Below are positions 52,743 through 63,683 of a stretch of DNA of 64,000 bases, piece by piece (position 1 is the first letter of the stretch; every line of letters starts with the position of its first letter). Source of the DNA: Theocolax elegans (Eukaryota > Arthropoda > Insecta > Hymenoptera > Cerocephalidae); contig CM047429.1 of the NCBI GenBank assembly GCA_026168455.1, forward strand, positions 966,870 to 1,030,869, given 5' to 3'. Both the position numbers and the translations under genes were made by a program. A model generated the notes under the pieces. That model did no database searches, was not told the DNA's origin, and saw only the letters and a program-made list of their open reading frames with translations.

Positions 52743-53762
52743 TCTTACCGTTAAAAATATAGAAACTAAATTTGATTAATTTGAAATCAACAACGAAGTA
52801 AAAAATGAAATTCGAAATATAATAGTTAACAATATAAAAGGTGAAATTAATTCAACAAAACACGTGACTAGTAATGAAAAATCGTTTACAAAAAATGTCA
52901 GAATCACACAAGATTTTCTAAAAGAAAACCCAAATATATTTTCACACATGCTGACAAAGGAAATCTTATAGTCTGTATGTATAAGACTGATTATATAGAA
53001 AAAATGAATACACTGTTAAATGGTGATAAAGTTTATAAAATAGTTAAGAAGAATCCCTTAAAAAAATTACAGAATAATGTCTATAATATAATGAAACGAT
53101 TAAATGAGAGTGAGTACTTGGGAAAAATTCCATAACAATCAATTAACTCAGACTAATACTTGTTTGACTAAGGCATGTGGCCTTCCTAAAATTCACAAAG
53201 AAAACATTCTGCTCAGACCTATCATATCTACAAACAAAAGCCCCACATATTTTTTATCAAAATTAACATATAATTCTCTAAAAATGTCAATTCCTTCTCC
53301 CAAATCTCGCATTAACAGTAGTTTTGAATTTAAAAACATAATAGATAAGATAACGGTTCCGTATGATTATATTATAATGTCTCTTGATGTGAGCTCTTTG
53401 TTTAATAATATTTCGTGCTCAGCTGTTCTTGACAGTTTAGATCGACGTTGGTCGCACATCCACAATAAATGTAAAATATCTTGTAGTGACGTCCGTAATA
53501 TTGTAGAATTTTTATTTAATAACACATTTTTTAGTTTTAATGATAAATTTTATCAACAAGTTTTTAGATCATCAATGAGTTCTCCAATATCTCCTCTTTT
53601 CGCTGATTTAGTCATGGAAGATCTTCAGAATAATTGTTTGTTGGAACTGAAAAACCCATACAATTGTATTCCATTATTTTACTATAGATATGTGCACGTC
53701 ACTATTATGTGTATTAAAAAAGAATATGTTGATGTGGTTATAAGAGTTTTCAATAGTTATTG
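52743..53762 (+). pseudogene. Penelope-like element RT, unit 2
   Basis: Second copy of the RT coding region produced by the tandem duplication, with the same frameshift near 53133 and the same YRYVHVTIMC in place of YVDD. One base fewer in a T run near 52937 breaks the N-terminal frame that is open in unit 1 (FFTHADKGN). In the original element this unit connects through the LTR to the nuclease at 55152. Confidence 0.85.
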
Positions 53763-55151
53763 TGTGTGACGGTCCAGTTTATTCACATAATAAAAAATAA
53801 GATAGAATCTCCTCTTTTTGAGTTTCTGTCTTATTTAATCCATCGATCCGTATAGGGTAGAGATATTATCCCATCCAATAACAAATCGATGAATGAGCAT
53901 TGATACGTCGAGTTAATATATTACTGGAAACCCCTTACGATACCACTTCAATTCAGTAACGTAGTTCAAAGAGAAAACAAATTCTCTTATCCCGCGTTAC
54001 TTTACGAATTGAAAAGTGTTCACAATCTAGGTCTAAAAATCTCCAATTGCATTCAGCGACGTAGGTCTGAGAGAAAACAAATTCTCCCATCACGCGTCAC
54101 CTTAAGAAAGCCATTGAGATTCTTAAGACCTAATAAGAGGTTGCCTTATTGGGGTCGTTTGGTAATATAATAAAAAAAAATCAATTATCATAATCGAATA
54201 AGAAGAATTTATTTTATGTTCATGTAGGATGTTGGAAGAACACCCTAACATGCCTTTATAATAGAACTAACATTTACATTACAAGAGTCTGTTTACGCGA
54301 GTCTCGACCAGAGCGGAGAGGCCGCTTGAAAGGCTCGTCGTCCTCGACGAAATTGCTGCTGAGGCAGCGAGAGCCGTTGGTTTTGTCAAGTCTTGGCAGT
54401 GGTGGGGGAACTCTCTACTCAGGATCTAAGTCTCCCACCATCGGCATATCAAGCACACGCATCGATATGTGCGTGTATTATCTCATGACGTCGTACTCTG
54501 GCTGTTCGTCTATATTTTCTTATATTAGATAATAAATGTATTAATTATTATATTATTTGAATATAATACTCGTAGTGTTATGTTTTACAAGATGCATTAT
54601 TTATGCATAGATATAGTTACGCTATTGCTATATTATTGTAAAACTTACAGATTTATTGAAAATTGGTTTAATACCAATTTTCATTGTAAATTATAATAAA
54701 TAATAATTTTGAATGTTGTATTTTAGTTTACTTACAACTAAAATATTTAACTTGATTTAATTAATTAATGGAAATTGTTTAAACCATTAATTATTAATAA
54801 CTTTGTCATTTTTGGTCGTATCGCATTGATATTTTGACCAAAAATGGCAAATATGTAAAAAAAAATAATAAAATTATAAATTTTACAATTTTCCACTTTT
54901 CAATGTTTAAATTAATTATTTATACATTAAAAGTGAAAATAAAAAAATCTTCCCTAACCGGGAATCGAACCCTGTCGTAGCGCGTATCAGTCAGATACTC
55001 TACCGCTTGACTATCTTAGTTTCTTATGAGAGATGTTCCGATATGTCTACATTAGCTAATCGACAGTAGTAGCTTATGTAGCATTGCTTTTTTATGCTAT
55101 TTCGCTGAAATAAAAGCTTCAAATTATGTATATCAAATTTGGGATGTCACA
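53763..55151 (+). repeat. Solo LTR of an unidentified LTR element inside the Penelope-like element
   Basis: The inserted block starts TGTGACGGTCCAG and ends GGGATGTCACA, with TGTGAC/GTCACA inverted ends. It separates AATAGTTAT from AGTGAAAATC, which are adjacent in the inverted copy at 50340. TGTG (53761-53764) and AGTG (55152-55155) could be a mutated 4-bp duplication. It has AATAAA near 54530 and CGCGTTACTTTACG / CGCGTCACCTTAAG repeats. The superfamily is undetermined. Confidence 0.7.
54951..55020 (-). tRNA. tRNA-like sequence with A box, B box and terminator (probable pseudogene)
   Basis: On the minus strand, TAGTCAAGCGG fits the A box and GGTTCGATTCC the B box, 41 bases apart as in tRNA genes. 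GTATCTGACTGATAC can form an anticodon-like hairpin, and a run of seven T follows the 3' end (54940s), a Pol III terminator. The 70-base length is tRNA-like, but the acceptor stem (ACTAAGA against TTAGGGA) pairs badly and the anticodon is uncertain (GAC if the loop is CTGACTG). It may be a decayed tRNA gene or an armless, SINE-like transcript unit, near the 3' end of the solo LTR. Confidence 0.5.
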
Positions 55152-55973
55152 AGTGAAAATCTTCAATATACTTATGAATTGGAAAAAAATAGCATTATAA
55201 ACTTTTTAGATGTTTCATTAATCAGATTAAATAACAGAATTTTATCTAATTGGTATAGAAAGCCTTCAAATTCTGATAGAATACTTAATATTAACTCAAA
55301 TCACTCTGACCGACAGAAGAAAAATATAGTTTATAATTTAGTTGATAGAGCAATTTTACTGTCTCACACTGACTTCCACAATGATAATATAAATTTAATA
55401 AAACGTATTATAAACCTGAACAACTATCCAAATAAATTTTATGATGAGGTTATTAATGAGAGACTTAGAAAAATCAAAATTTCTGTTAACTGTAAAGACA
55501 ATAAAAAAGCACCTTTTTTAGTTTTATCTCTACCCTTTTATCCAAATTTTTTAAAAAAATGCTCATACATGTTAAAAAAATTTAATATATCTACATTACC
55601 AATTATAAGCAACAAACACAGTAACATCATACAATTAGGAAAAGATAAATTAAAAAAAATGGATATATGTGGTGCTGTTTATAAATTTAATTGTAAAAAT
55701 TGTTCTGTATCATATGTCGGCCAAACAAAGAGAGCACTTGTAGAACGCATTTCTTAACATAATAAGTCACGTAATCCGGAGTCTGTTGTGAGTTTACACA
55801 AGAAGAATAAAAATCTTGAATTCGATTTTGAAAATGTTCAAGTTTTAGATATTGAAAACTGCTATAAAAAACGTTTGATTTCTGAAATGCTTCATATTAA
55901 AAGTACTAAAAATACTATTAATAAGAAAGAAGATACTGTTATGTTGAGTAGAATTTACAACAACATCTTGTAA
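55152..55973 (+). pseudogene. GIY-YIG endonuclease end of Penelope-like element, plus copy
   Basis: SENLQYTYELEKNSIINFLD starts right after the LTR, followed by the same sequence as the inverted copy through GAVYKFNCKNCSVSYVGQTK. The TAA after RIS (about 55755) is present in both copies, so the nonsense change predates the inverted arrangement. The tail SLHKKNKNLEFDFENVQVLD runs to 55973. The nuclease normally cuts the target for insertion; here it has no connected RT. Confidence 0.85.
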
Positions 55974-56902
55974 CCGTTGAAAATCATTCTTAGAACTTGT
56001 AAAATCGTTAGACCGAGCACATCCTTGTACTTCTGCGAATCTTATACATATGTCAATCTTTTGTACACGTAATACATAGCAATAACAATTTTTGAAATTT
56101 CACTTGACGCTACTCATCTACGAGTAATGGAAGATCAGTGGTAACTGTTTGACATTTATTTGGTAAAGATTGTTTTGTTCTATATAGTGTTTTTTGTGAA
56201 TTGTTGTTATTTAAAAAGTTTTTTGTATATTTATTTATATTTTTTTGTTCAATAAATTAGTACTTGAAGAGGTCTGCAAAACCTGGCAGACGAAAAGTCG
56301 TACAACTTTTCAAATCGAATTGGTTGTGAAATTCATTACAACCTGGGTTTAACGCTTTAAAATCGTTATTGTGGATTTTATCATAACCATGAAGGGTGTA
56401 CATTCTAAAATTTAAAAAAATAAATTGTCGAGAGCATGTGGATTTGTACCGGTACATAGAGCAATTATTGTTGGAAAGTTAGTTTTTAGACTAAGTACTC
56501 TAATGTATAACTATTTTAATTCATTTAATGCCCTCTAGGTTTTTAACTCCGGGTGTCCCAATACATAATCCAATCAATTAATCTTTCTATAGAACGTAAA
56601 ATATGTGAGAAATTAATTGCAAGTATTTCTAACAAACAAGTAGTATAGTGAAGCGCGAGAAGTTATTGAGACCACACGTATACGTATTACACACAATACC
56701 GATCTGTGTAGAGAAAGCTGATTTACTTTTTAAATAAACATGAAAAAGTCAAGTTAGTCTCTTTTTTAGGTTCTAATATTCGTGGTCTGCATACTCTTTG
56801 ATGTGAATAATTTTAATAGTTTATAGAAGGGTTCAAATTTAAACATTGCATGTAAATACATATTGAGATGAAAAATTCGCCAATAAACTGTTATTATGTG
56901 CA
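55974..56902 (+). other. 3' region of the Penelope-like element
   Basis: About 930 bases after the nuclease, mirrored by 48585-49513 on the other side. It includes GAAGAGGTCTGCAAAACCTG and no coding frame in the element direction. A 66-codon reverse frame (56257-56457, mirrored at 49030-49230) is kept identical only by the inverted repeat. Confidence 0.7.
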
Positions 56903-57363
56903 CGTGTTATGTGCATTTATTTACGTAATTATTTCCAATACCTTACATTCCGTTTCGGTATTTTTTATTGTACTGCAATGCAGATACTATTGCAAGATAA
57001 GGACTTCATAGTCGCTTTTACCGTATACCAGCATGTCAACCTTGGACTTCTCGACTAAAGAAAGAATGAGATAGATAGATAGATAGATAAAACTTTTATT
57101 GAGACCATGGAAGTACATTAAAATCATATAATGGAAGTACATTAAAATCATACATTCATGATTCAAATACAATAAATATAATCTTACATTAAATTAAAAT
57201 TAAAATAAAACTAAGGTAAAATTAGAATTAAAATTAAAATACAACATAAGTTATTACAAGTATAATGTGTATGTAAGGTGTAAGGATGGATGGCTTAGTA
57301 TATTACGAACGCATTGTTGTCATAAAAAATTTGAGCGAAATATTGAGCGAACTGAGTTTAATA

Positions 57364-58330
57364 TTAATGCATCAGTATGCCCTCTTGCACCATACGCTGT
57401 TCCCAATCGGATCTGTCCCTCTCAAACAGAAAATTTATTAGAGACGTTCTAAATATTGCAATGTGCGCGGGTGTTAACTCAAGCATGTTTAAGAAGTTAA
57501 TTATATCACTTGCCGAGATTAGAAATGACCGTTTCCACGTTTCCGTTCTAGGTGATTTGTAGAGTAATGTTCTCTGCTGGAGGCGATTAGAACTACGTAT
57601 TACTACATCCCTTCCAACTATACGAAAGCGTTGTTCTATATATGTAGGGTTGGAATAAGCGAGAGCTTTAAAAGCCAATAAGGCCAAAAGCATTTGACGT
57701 CTTCTAGCAACAGAGAGCCACCCCAGTTTGAGTCTATAGCGAGTGACATGATCTCGTCTTGGAATGGATCCATATATAAAGCGAATGCCTACATTTTGAA
57801 GCCGTCGTAGCTGTAGGTCTCGAGTTTTGTCTACACCATTATAGACTGCTGCAGCATAATCCAAATGAGGAATAACCAGTGACAAGGGTCAGTGCATGAC
57901 GATGGGATTTCAAAATACGGAGACTGGAATGTACCCGTGTAGATATTTGTTTAACGTGACGTGTCCAATTCAGAGTAGGAGTAAGGTAAACATCTAAACA
58001 TTTTATTTTCTTCTCAAAAGCCAACATTGTACCATCAATGTTAATCCCATCTAGTGTTGCCTGCTTCAACTGATTCACATAGGCTTCACTACCACAGAGC
58101 ATAACTTTTGTCTTGTTGAGATTTAATGAAAGACCATTTGAACGTGCCCAGTTCGCTACTGCCAATGCATCTCGACTGATTTTGTTCATACCATTTTCCA
58201 TTTCATTAGGGTAGAAAGAGTAATAGATCTGCGTATCATCAGCATAGATCATATGGGATGACCATTTCAACACACTGGGAAGGTCATTTATATACAGCGA
58301 GAAGAGAAGTGGTCCCAGTAAAGGATGCAA
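57364..58330 (-). pseudogene. LINE ORF2 reverse transcriptase remnant (motif C to C-terminus)
   Basis: The sequence starts LLGPLLFSLYINDLP, the end of motif B, then MIYADDTQIYY (motif C, both Asp present), WARSNGLSLNLNKTKVM and TPTLNWTRHVKQI. After a frameshift near 57880 comes the post-RT region SLVIPHLDYAAAVYNGVDKT, LQLRRLQNVGIRFIYG, HVTRYRLKLGWLSVARRRQ, which is characteristic of CR1/L2/Jockey LINEs. Fingers and palm up to motif B, including motif A Asp, are missing; about 40 bases join the linker to this part. Confidence 0.85.
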
Positions 58331-58371
58331 GAATGGAGAGGGTCGGGGTGTAGAGGAGATTCCTAATTCCC

Positions 58372-59490
58372 TTATAGCTCTCCATTTGGGTCGAAGTCAG
58401 TGTCCGATTGTCTGATTTTTGTAGAATAATATTGATTCTTGGCTGAGACGAGTAAGTTACGTATAGATCTTCGCAGTGTTTGAAATTCATGTAGGTCTTC
58501 CCGACGACCAGAACGTCTTGCTCGTCTATATAACCTATCTCTCTCTTTCATTTTATTTCTAATCGCTGAAATAACCCAGGGTTTTCTACGAATGTGAATC
58601 GTACAAGTGCGTATTGGAGCCACAATGTCAACTATCTTGAGCGCGTGCTCAGAGAAGCAAGCAACTGCATCATTCAGCTCTACTTCTGGATTACTCGTAA
58701 GAGGAATTCTGTTCAGGGCATTCACAAGAGCACCCGGACTAATACTGTTCAAATTACTCGATTTAAAAAACCTAGCACTAGTTTCCCTACTGTGTAGATT
58801 CAGATACAATAGAATGTAGTCATGACCTGCTATAAACGGTGCTTAAGATTTGCAATATTTTGCAATGCAATCTAAATCATTAACAATAAAAACATCCAGC
58901 CAGGTGTTGGAAGGAAGGCCGACGCAATTAATGGCATGGTGAGTATTATCAGATGGAACCAAGTACAGCGAGAGGCATTCTATTGCATCTCTGAGATATT
59001 TCGAGTCGTGAGTTTCTGTAGACATGTTGAGATTAAAGTCTCCTGTGATTACTACACTTGTATAGTTCAGTAAGTAACTCTGTAAGGTCTCAAAAAATTC
59101 CTCAGGATAAGCTGCATTTGGACGACGATGTACAACCGCCACCAATACGCGATTGTAGCTGTTAGAGACTTCAACAATTATAAACTCTGGTTTATTCCTG
59201 AAAATCGGATTCGATGAAGAGAGTAACTTACTTTTATTCTTGTCAGACACATACATCATAACCCCACCTCCCTGTTTATTAAACCGATCATTACGAAATA
59301 GTGTGAATCCATCTAAATGTACCAATGCATCAGGATCCTCAGGTTTCAGAAATGTTTCAGTTATTGCAACAACATCTGCTTGAAGATCCAGGATTTGAAA
59401 TTCAATTATATTGAGATTGGGAATGATGCGGTTCGCATTACAGTGAAATACATTAAAAGTCCTGGACACTGTTGACGATTCTTGAGACAT
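58372..59490 (-). pseudogene. LINE ORF2 endonuclease and linker
   Basis: MSQESSTVSRTFNVFHCNAN starts an AP-type endonuclease with VAITETFLKPEDPDALVHLD, GGGVMMYVSD, VVITGDFNLNMS and NTWLDVFIVND. The final catalytic SDH is lost: the frame reads KS then a stop (58843) and resumes APFIAGHDYILLYL in the same frame. The linker (58809-58372) has RRKPWVISAIRNKMKERDRL and SIRNLLVSAKNQYYSTKI, typical of the region before RT. The single stop and lost motif show decay. Confidence 0.85.
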
Positions 59491-59531
59491 GAACTTTAAG
59501 GTAGTATGGTTGCCAATATCAGCAAACCCAC

Positions 59532-60674
59532 TCAGTTTGTTTCCGGTGTCATGGTCAGATGATTTAGTGTAGTAAGAGATGGAGGATAAGGTATGCCGGT
59601 TTGATAGTTTTTTGGTTCAATTAGACGATCCAGTTCGTTCATATTTGCTACAGGAATTAGTGCACCGTGTACAGTTTTACGTATATAAACTGTAAGGTTA
59701 CGTACAATCGGACGTGGTAGGTTTGCTGCTCGTGTTCTCACTGTCGCACTACGCCAAAGTTCGTAAACTTTTTTGGGCCATATAGCATGAATGTATATAC
59801 GCTGTGTACCAGAACAATTTAAAACTTTATTGGCACTTTTACCTCGCAGTTTGACTGCCGCCTTTAGTACAGCATCTCGTACTGATGTAGAAGCCATTTT
59901 AAGCACTAAACTTTGCCCGATATGAGTGTTATTGGATGTGTTAGCTGCTCTTTTTGAACCTTCACGTGGGGCCCATGACCGTGTATCTATCACGAATGGA
60001 ATAAAGTGTGAGATTCTCAAATATGTGAAGAGGCTCTGAATTAAATTACACTCAGTACCCTGTTCAGATGGCAATCCAGAAATACGCAGCTCTAGAGTGT
60101 TTTCCAACATTAAATGTACGGGATTGGATGCAGCAGTAGAGGTATGAATCTCTTTTTGTAAATTTTGAATTCTCATATTAAGTTGCGTAGATGTAATTTC
60201 AATTTCACTTAATCTCTGATCAGTACGAGTTTCATGAAGTTCCACACGATTAAGTATACTATCAGTCAACGCCCGTTGTTGGCGTGCTTGATCAGTCAAA
60301 TTTTCCACAGAAACTCTCTGCAACATAACCTGCTCAGAAATATCAGCAAGCTTGGTATCAAATTTTTCAGATAAAGTTGAGAGCTGCGTTTGTAAATTAG
60401 ATGCAAAAGCTTGAAACCATTCGGGAGCTGTGTCCATTGTGACACCTCCACCAGACGCAGGTTGGTGAACAGGGAGGGTTGAAGATTTAGGATATTTCGA
60501 GGATTTCAACTGCGGAGGCGAAATAGTTGACGCAGCTCGTTTCGATTTTCTCTGTATAGGAGTAGCAAGCAGTTCTATGCATTTATTTTGTCCATCTCTG
60601 TTGGAATTATTTAGGGTATCCGATTGAGAGCTATGCTGTGATGGAGGTGAGCGAATCATTTGTGAAAACCCCAA
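59532..60674 (-). CDS. LINE ORF1 protein (coiled coil, RRM-like domain)
   Basis: A 380-residue open frame. Residues 1-85 are polar and Ser/Pro-rich. Residues about 85-185 form a long coiled coil (LQTQLSTLSEKFDTKLADIS, RTDQRLSEIEITSTQLNMRI, QNLQKEIH). Residues about 195-340 are a nucleic-acid-binding region (LELRISGLPSEQGTE, SLVLKMASTSVRDAVLKAAV, RIYIHAIWPKKVYELWRSAT). There is no zinc knuckle. Coiled-coil plus RRM-like ORF1 proteins trimerise and bind LINE RNA. The stop lies 42 bases before the ORF2 ATG. The frame is intact although ORF2 is not. Confidence 0.8.
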   Translation of the reverse strand: MGFSQMIRSPPSQHSSQSDTLNNSNRDGQNKCIELLATPIQRKSKRAASTISPPQLKSSKYPKSSTLPVHQPASGGGVTMDTAPEWFQAFASNLQTQLSTLSEKFDTKLADISEQVMLQRVSVENLTDQARQQRALTDSILNRVELHETRTDQRLSEIEITSTQLNMRIQNLQKEIHTSTAASNPVHLMLENTLELRISGLPSEQGTECNLIQSLFTYLRISHFIPFVIDTRSWAPREGSKRAANTSNNTHIGQSLVLKMASTSVRDAVLKAAVKLRGKSANKVLNCSGTQRIYIHAIWPKKVYELWRSATVRTRAANLPRPIVRNLTVYIRKTVHGALIPVANMNELDRLIEPKNYQTGIPYPPSLTTLNHLTMTPETN

Positions 60675-60699
60675 GTAAATATTACACTAAGAATCATAA

Positions 60700-61240
60700 A
60701 TTTTGATACAACAATTAACATAAAACTAATAATAATGATACACACGCATATATAAATATATAAATATGAAAAGCAGCACTGTAAACTAAACTAACCCAGA
60801 TTTTTAAATGTGGTATCATAAATATAGCGTAAAAGGGGATAGTTACAGTTATTAAATAATTAAAAATCTGTTACACAGCAAACGCAATAGTTAAAAGCCA
60901 GTTATTGAATAATAATAAAAAATTAATAAATAGATAATAAATTGATAACAATTAATAAGGTAAAACGCATATAAAATGTACAAGTCTTTAAATGCCGTAC
61001 TTTCGTGAGTAGAATGAGAAATCGAATAAATTACGCAACGCTTACAATTATATAAAATTGACTAGTTTGTGAGGTAAACCTCACACCGTTATTAATTTAT
61101 AATTGATAAGTATGGAGGGAAGCCTTGTCGAAGGGACATACCTGAAATAAGAAAGAGAAATATTAGTATATATAGATAGTTTATAAGGTTATCGTAGAGG
61201 AAATACATATGTGACATAGTATTATAATAGAATACCATAC
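60700..61240. other. AT-rich stretch, nothing recognised
   Basis: Low-complexity AT-rich sequence with no open frame of interest and no element end. Confidence 0.6.
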
Positions 61241-61353
61241 CTTTGAGGCGATGAGTCCTGGGTACTGCCCATGGTTGTTCCATTCCCCTTCAAGGCGATG
61301 AGTCCTTGGTGATCCTTGTGGTCCTGGGTCCGCTCCTTGGTAGTGTTGGTTAC
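61241..61353 (-). CDS. Possible small exon on the minus strand
   Basis: On the minus strand a pyrimidine tract and CTTTCAG (plus 61354-61360) precede 113 bases richer in GC than the surroundings, and CAAAG|GTATGG follows. One frame reads NQHYQGADPGPQGSPRTHRL without a stop. The 15-base GGCGATGAGTCCTTGG-like block occurs twice inside (61246 and 61293), so it might equally be a small repeat. A further CAG|GTATG lies at about 61140. Confidence 0.25.
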
Positions 61354-62592
61354 CTGAAAGGTTAATAATAAATAAAACTAGAATATATATATATGGTTAG
61401 GATAGGATGATTTGTAGGGGGATAAAGTTTAGTTGCAATAAGAAAGTTATGTATATGTATAGGATATTATATATAGGATATGGGAATAGAGGTTAGGAAG
61501 GAAGGAAACACCGGCTACGAATCCTGGCCCGAGCCATTCTCGTCACCGATATTTAAACATGTAAAGGAAAGGAATTAATGGGGTTTTTATTGATTTGTTG
61601 AGGAAATCGGAGGATTGGAAAATGGAAGGAGTTTAACATAGAAGAAGGAACGATACCACCATACCGCCACCGACGTCCAACCATGTTCCCACGTAGATCC
61701 AATACCGTCTCCCGACGACCTGGTGATGAAGAACGAAGGCGGCCACGAAGACGATGACCCAAGAACTGGCGCACTTATCACACACACAAAAGGAAAACCC
61801 GTTCACCATCATATAAATAACCGTCGCCCATGGCGGCGCACCGAGGAGGGGAACGACGAAATGAGCGGGAAATAGCCACTTACAACGTGTGTGTACGAGA
61901 GAGAAAGAAGACACACCTGTTGCATTGGTGGAGGCGCAAGTCAGTTCCTCAACGGAATACGGGTTATTTCGTTATTCCGTCACTGAGGAAATAGAGATTG
62001 GTACGGGAATAGATGGCGCGGATGGCGGTATAATAGTTATCTATCTAATTAATCAAAAGGATGTTATTAGTAGTCAAACAAGGAAGAAGACGACAATCAG
62101 CGCCGTGCTTTGACGAACTACGAGGACGAGCGGGATGCTATGAGTCCGGATCGTCATTCGTAGCCGGATAGTCTAATAGTTAGTACACCGTGCGCAACCT
62201 TAAGTCGATTTGAATTGTAGGAGTTGATCGAAAATATAATTAGTAATCATTATTATTATATAGCAAAGTCGTTCATTGGAGGAAGATCGTTTTTTTTTCG
62301 TTGCGGTAAGTGGGCTGCACGGCTATCAATTAATTTAATAATTGAAAGAATCGTCGGGGATTTCTTGCGCGTCCCGTATAGACCTCCTGCGAGTCGTGCC
62401 GCCATATTAGCACGTGCCGCGAGTTTGATTCACTCCGTTTTAAGGGTTGGGAATCGGGTTATAATTTATTACCGGAATTAATAAGACGTGAATATCGGAT
62501 TAATTAAGTAATACAACGAGATTATCGGTGATCGGAAGATCGGGCCAGCTTGCGGAAATTTAACTTATAAAATTTACTTCTTTGATCAAAAT
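61354..62592. other. Mixed-composition stretch, unassigned
   Basis: About 1.2 kb, partly CpG-rich (61640-62160). Composition resembles LTR or untranslated leader sequence, but no ends, primer site or protein similarity are visible. Frames up to 93 codons overlap on both strands and look fortuitous. Confidence 0.5.
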
Positions 62593-62966
62593 TGTAACGG
62601 TGATCACCCGTAGTGATCGGAATTTGGAATCCTGTGATTTTGAAGGAATAAATCGAATTAACTTCTAATTTAATTCAATTGAATTATTGAGTTCTTATAA
62701 ATTATTAAACCTATACCTCGATGAATTACCGTCACACATTCTTGAAGGAGACAAATTTCGTCGTTGGTTTCGCCACCTCCGTATTGGCATTGGAGCCACG
62801 TCTTGAGGAGTTGAACCGGGAAGCTATTTGTTATTTGGTAAGACCTGGTGCCCAGGAAATTATAAATACGGTCTTTATTGGATTAATAGGCCATATATAT
62901 ATATATTAAATAAAGTGGAATCGAGTAGCGTGGTTTACGGGCCACGAAAGTGAGGACCACGTTACA
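62593..62966 (+). repeat. Possible 374-bp solo LTR
   Basis: TGTAACGGTGATCACC at the left and GGACCACGTTACA at the right give 7-base inverted ends of the TG...CA type, and GGTGATCACC is a terminal palindrome. AATAAA occurs at 62647 and 62912. No target duplication is apparent, so the call is tentative. Confidence 0.35.
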
Positions 62967-63609
62967 AGTTTTACAAGTTAATTGAGAAATATTAAAATTA
63001 ATAATAATAATAAAACACATAAAGTCAATGTTAGAAGTACTGGTATTGTTAGATATGCATATAATATTCTCACTAGCGTATAAACACTGATTTTGTATAT
63101 GTTTCTCTTATCGACGAGTAACCACACACAATTAATTACGCAGCACAGAGTTGGGCCTATCCACTACGCACGTTTGAGACACAGTGAGGGGGCACACAAT
63201 AAGGTATACAAGATATACGGTCTCAGCAACGAGTATATGTTCAACGCCTGTGTATATTTTATACTAAAGTAATCGAATATTTTGCAGAATAATGGCATTG
63301 CACGTTGCACTCATGTGCAGATATCACTCACCGCCTCAAGAATAAGAAAACATTATGTACAGCTATATTGCAGGTTACTGTCCAGTTTCATTGGATAGCT
63401 GTTGATTTAAGAGTTATAACCTCTACATGTACGACGTATATCAACAGAATTTAGCGAGCCTTTATCAGAAAACAGCAATGAATCTGCGAATTGAAGGCTC
63501 GCATTATTGCGCTTGCGAGAACTGTAACAAAAAAGCCCGTAGGCACAAATGTGACAGAAAAAGTTATTACAATAATAATACAAGATCGTTTTTGGCGTGT
63601 GTTGTTACT

Positions 63610-63612
<3 letters not shown>
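62967..63612. other. Unassigned AT-rich stretch
   Basis: No protein similarity, element end or tandem structure is recognised here. Confidence 0.5.

Positions 63613-63681
<69 letters not shown>
63613..63681. repeat. (GA)n microsatellite
   Basis: A 69-base GA run. Frames crossing it translate to Arg-Glu or Ser-Leu repeats and are not genes. 63682-64000 is AT-rich with no feature. Confidence 0.95.

Positions 63682-63683
<2 letters not shown>

Larger units (their letters stand above)
50456..54741 (+). repeat. 2.14-kb tandem duplication within the Penelope-like element
   Basis: Unit 1 (50456-52599) and unit 2 (52600-54741) run from within the RT N-terminal region through the RT and the first kilobase of the inserted LTR. 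They are nearly identical, differing by single-base indels in T or A runs (near 50793/52936 and 52030/54173). The joint is ACAACTAA|GATATCAAAATC, with an A-run microhomology. It postdates the LTR insertion, or is an assembly error. Confidence 0.9.
48585..56902. mobile_element. Penelope-like element: head-to-head inverted pair with nested insertions
   Basis: The left, minus-oriented copy (48585-50361) holds the nuclease end and 3' region and is truncated in RT. The plus-oriented copy starts at about 50362 and runs N-terminal region, RT, nuclease and 3' region to 56902. The arms 48585-50361 and 55152-56902 are inverted and nearly identical. Penelope-like elements encode an RT next to a GIY-YIG nuclease and often carry an inverted truncated copy at the 5' side. 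The plus copy contains a solo LTR between RT and nuclease and a 2.14-kb tandem duplication. Its RT active site is destroyed. Confidence 0.9.
57069..60690 (-). mobile_element. CR1/L2/Jockey-type LINE, decayed, with (GATA)n tail
   Basis: Minus-strand order is ORF1 (60674-59532), endonuclease (59490-58843), linker (58809-58372), RT remnant (58330-57839), RT C-terminus (57885-57364), then a 3' end CAATAAAAGTTTTATCTATC with a CTAT/GATA repeat (57069-57088). A microsatellite tail instead of poly(A) is common in CR1/L2-like LINEs. Internal deletion of the RT core and several frame breaks make it dead. Near 57109-57160 the 22-base ATGGAAGTACATTAAAATCATA occurs twice. Confidence 0.8.
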
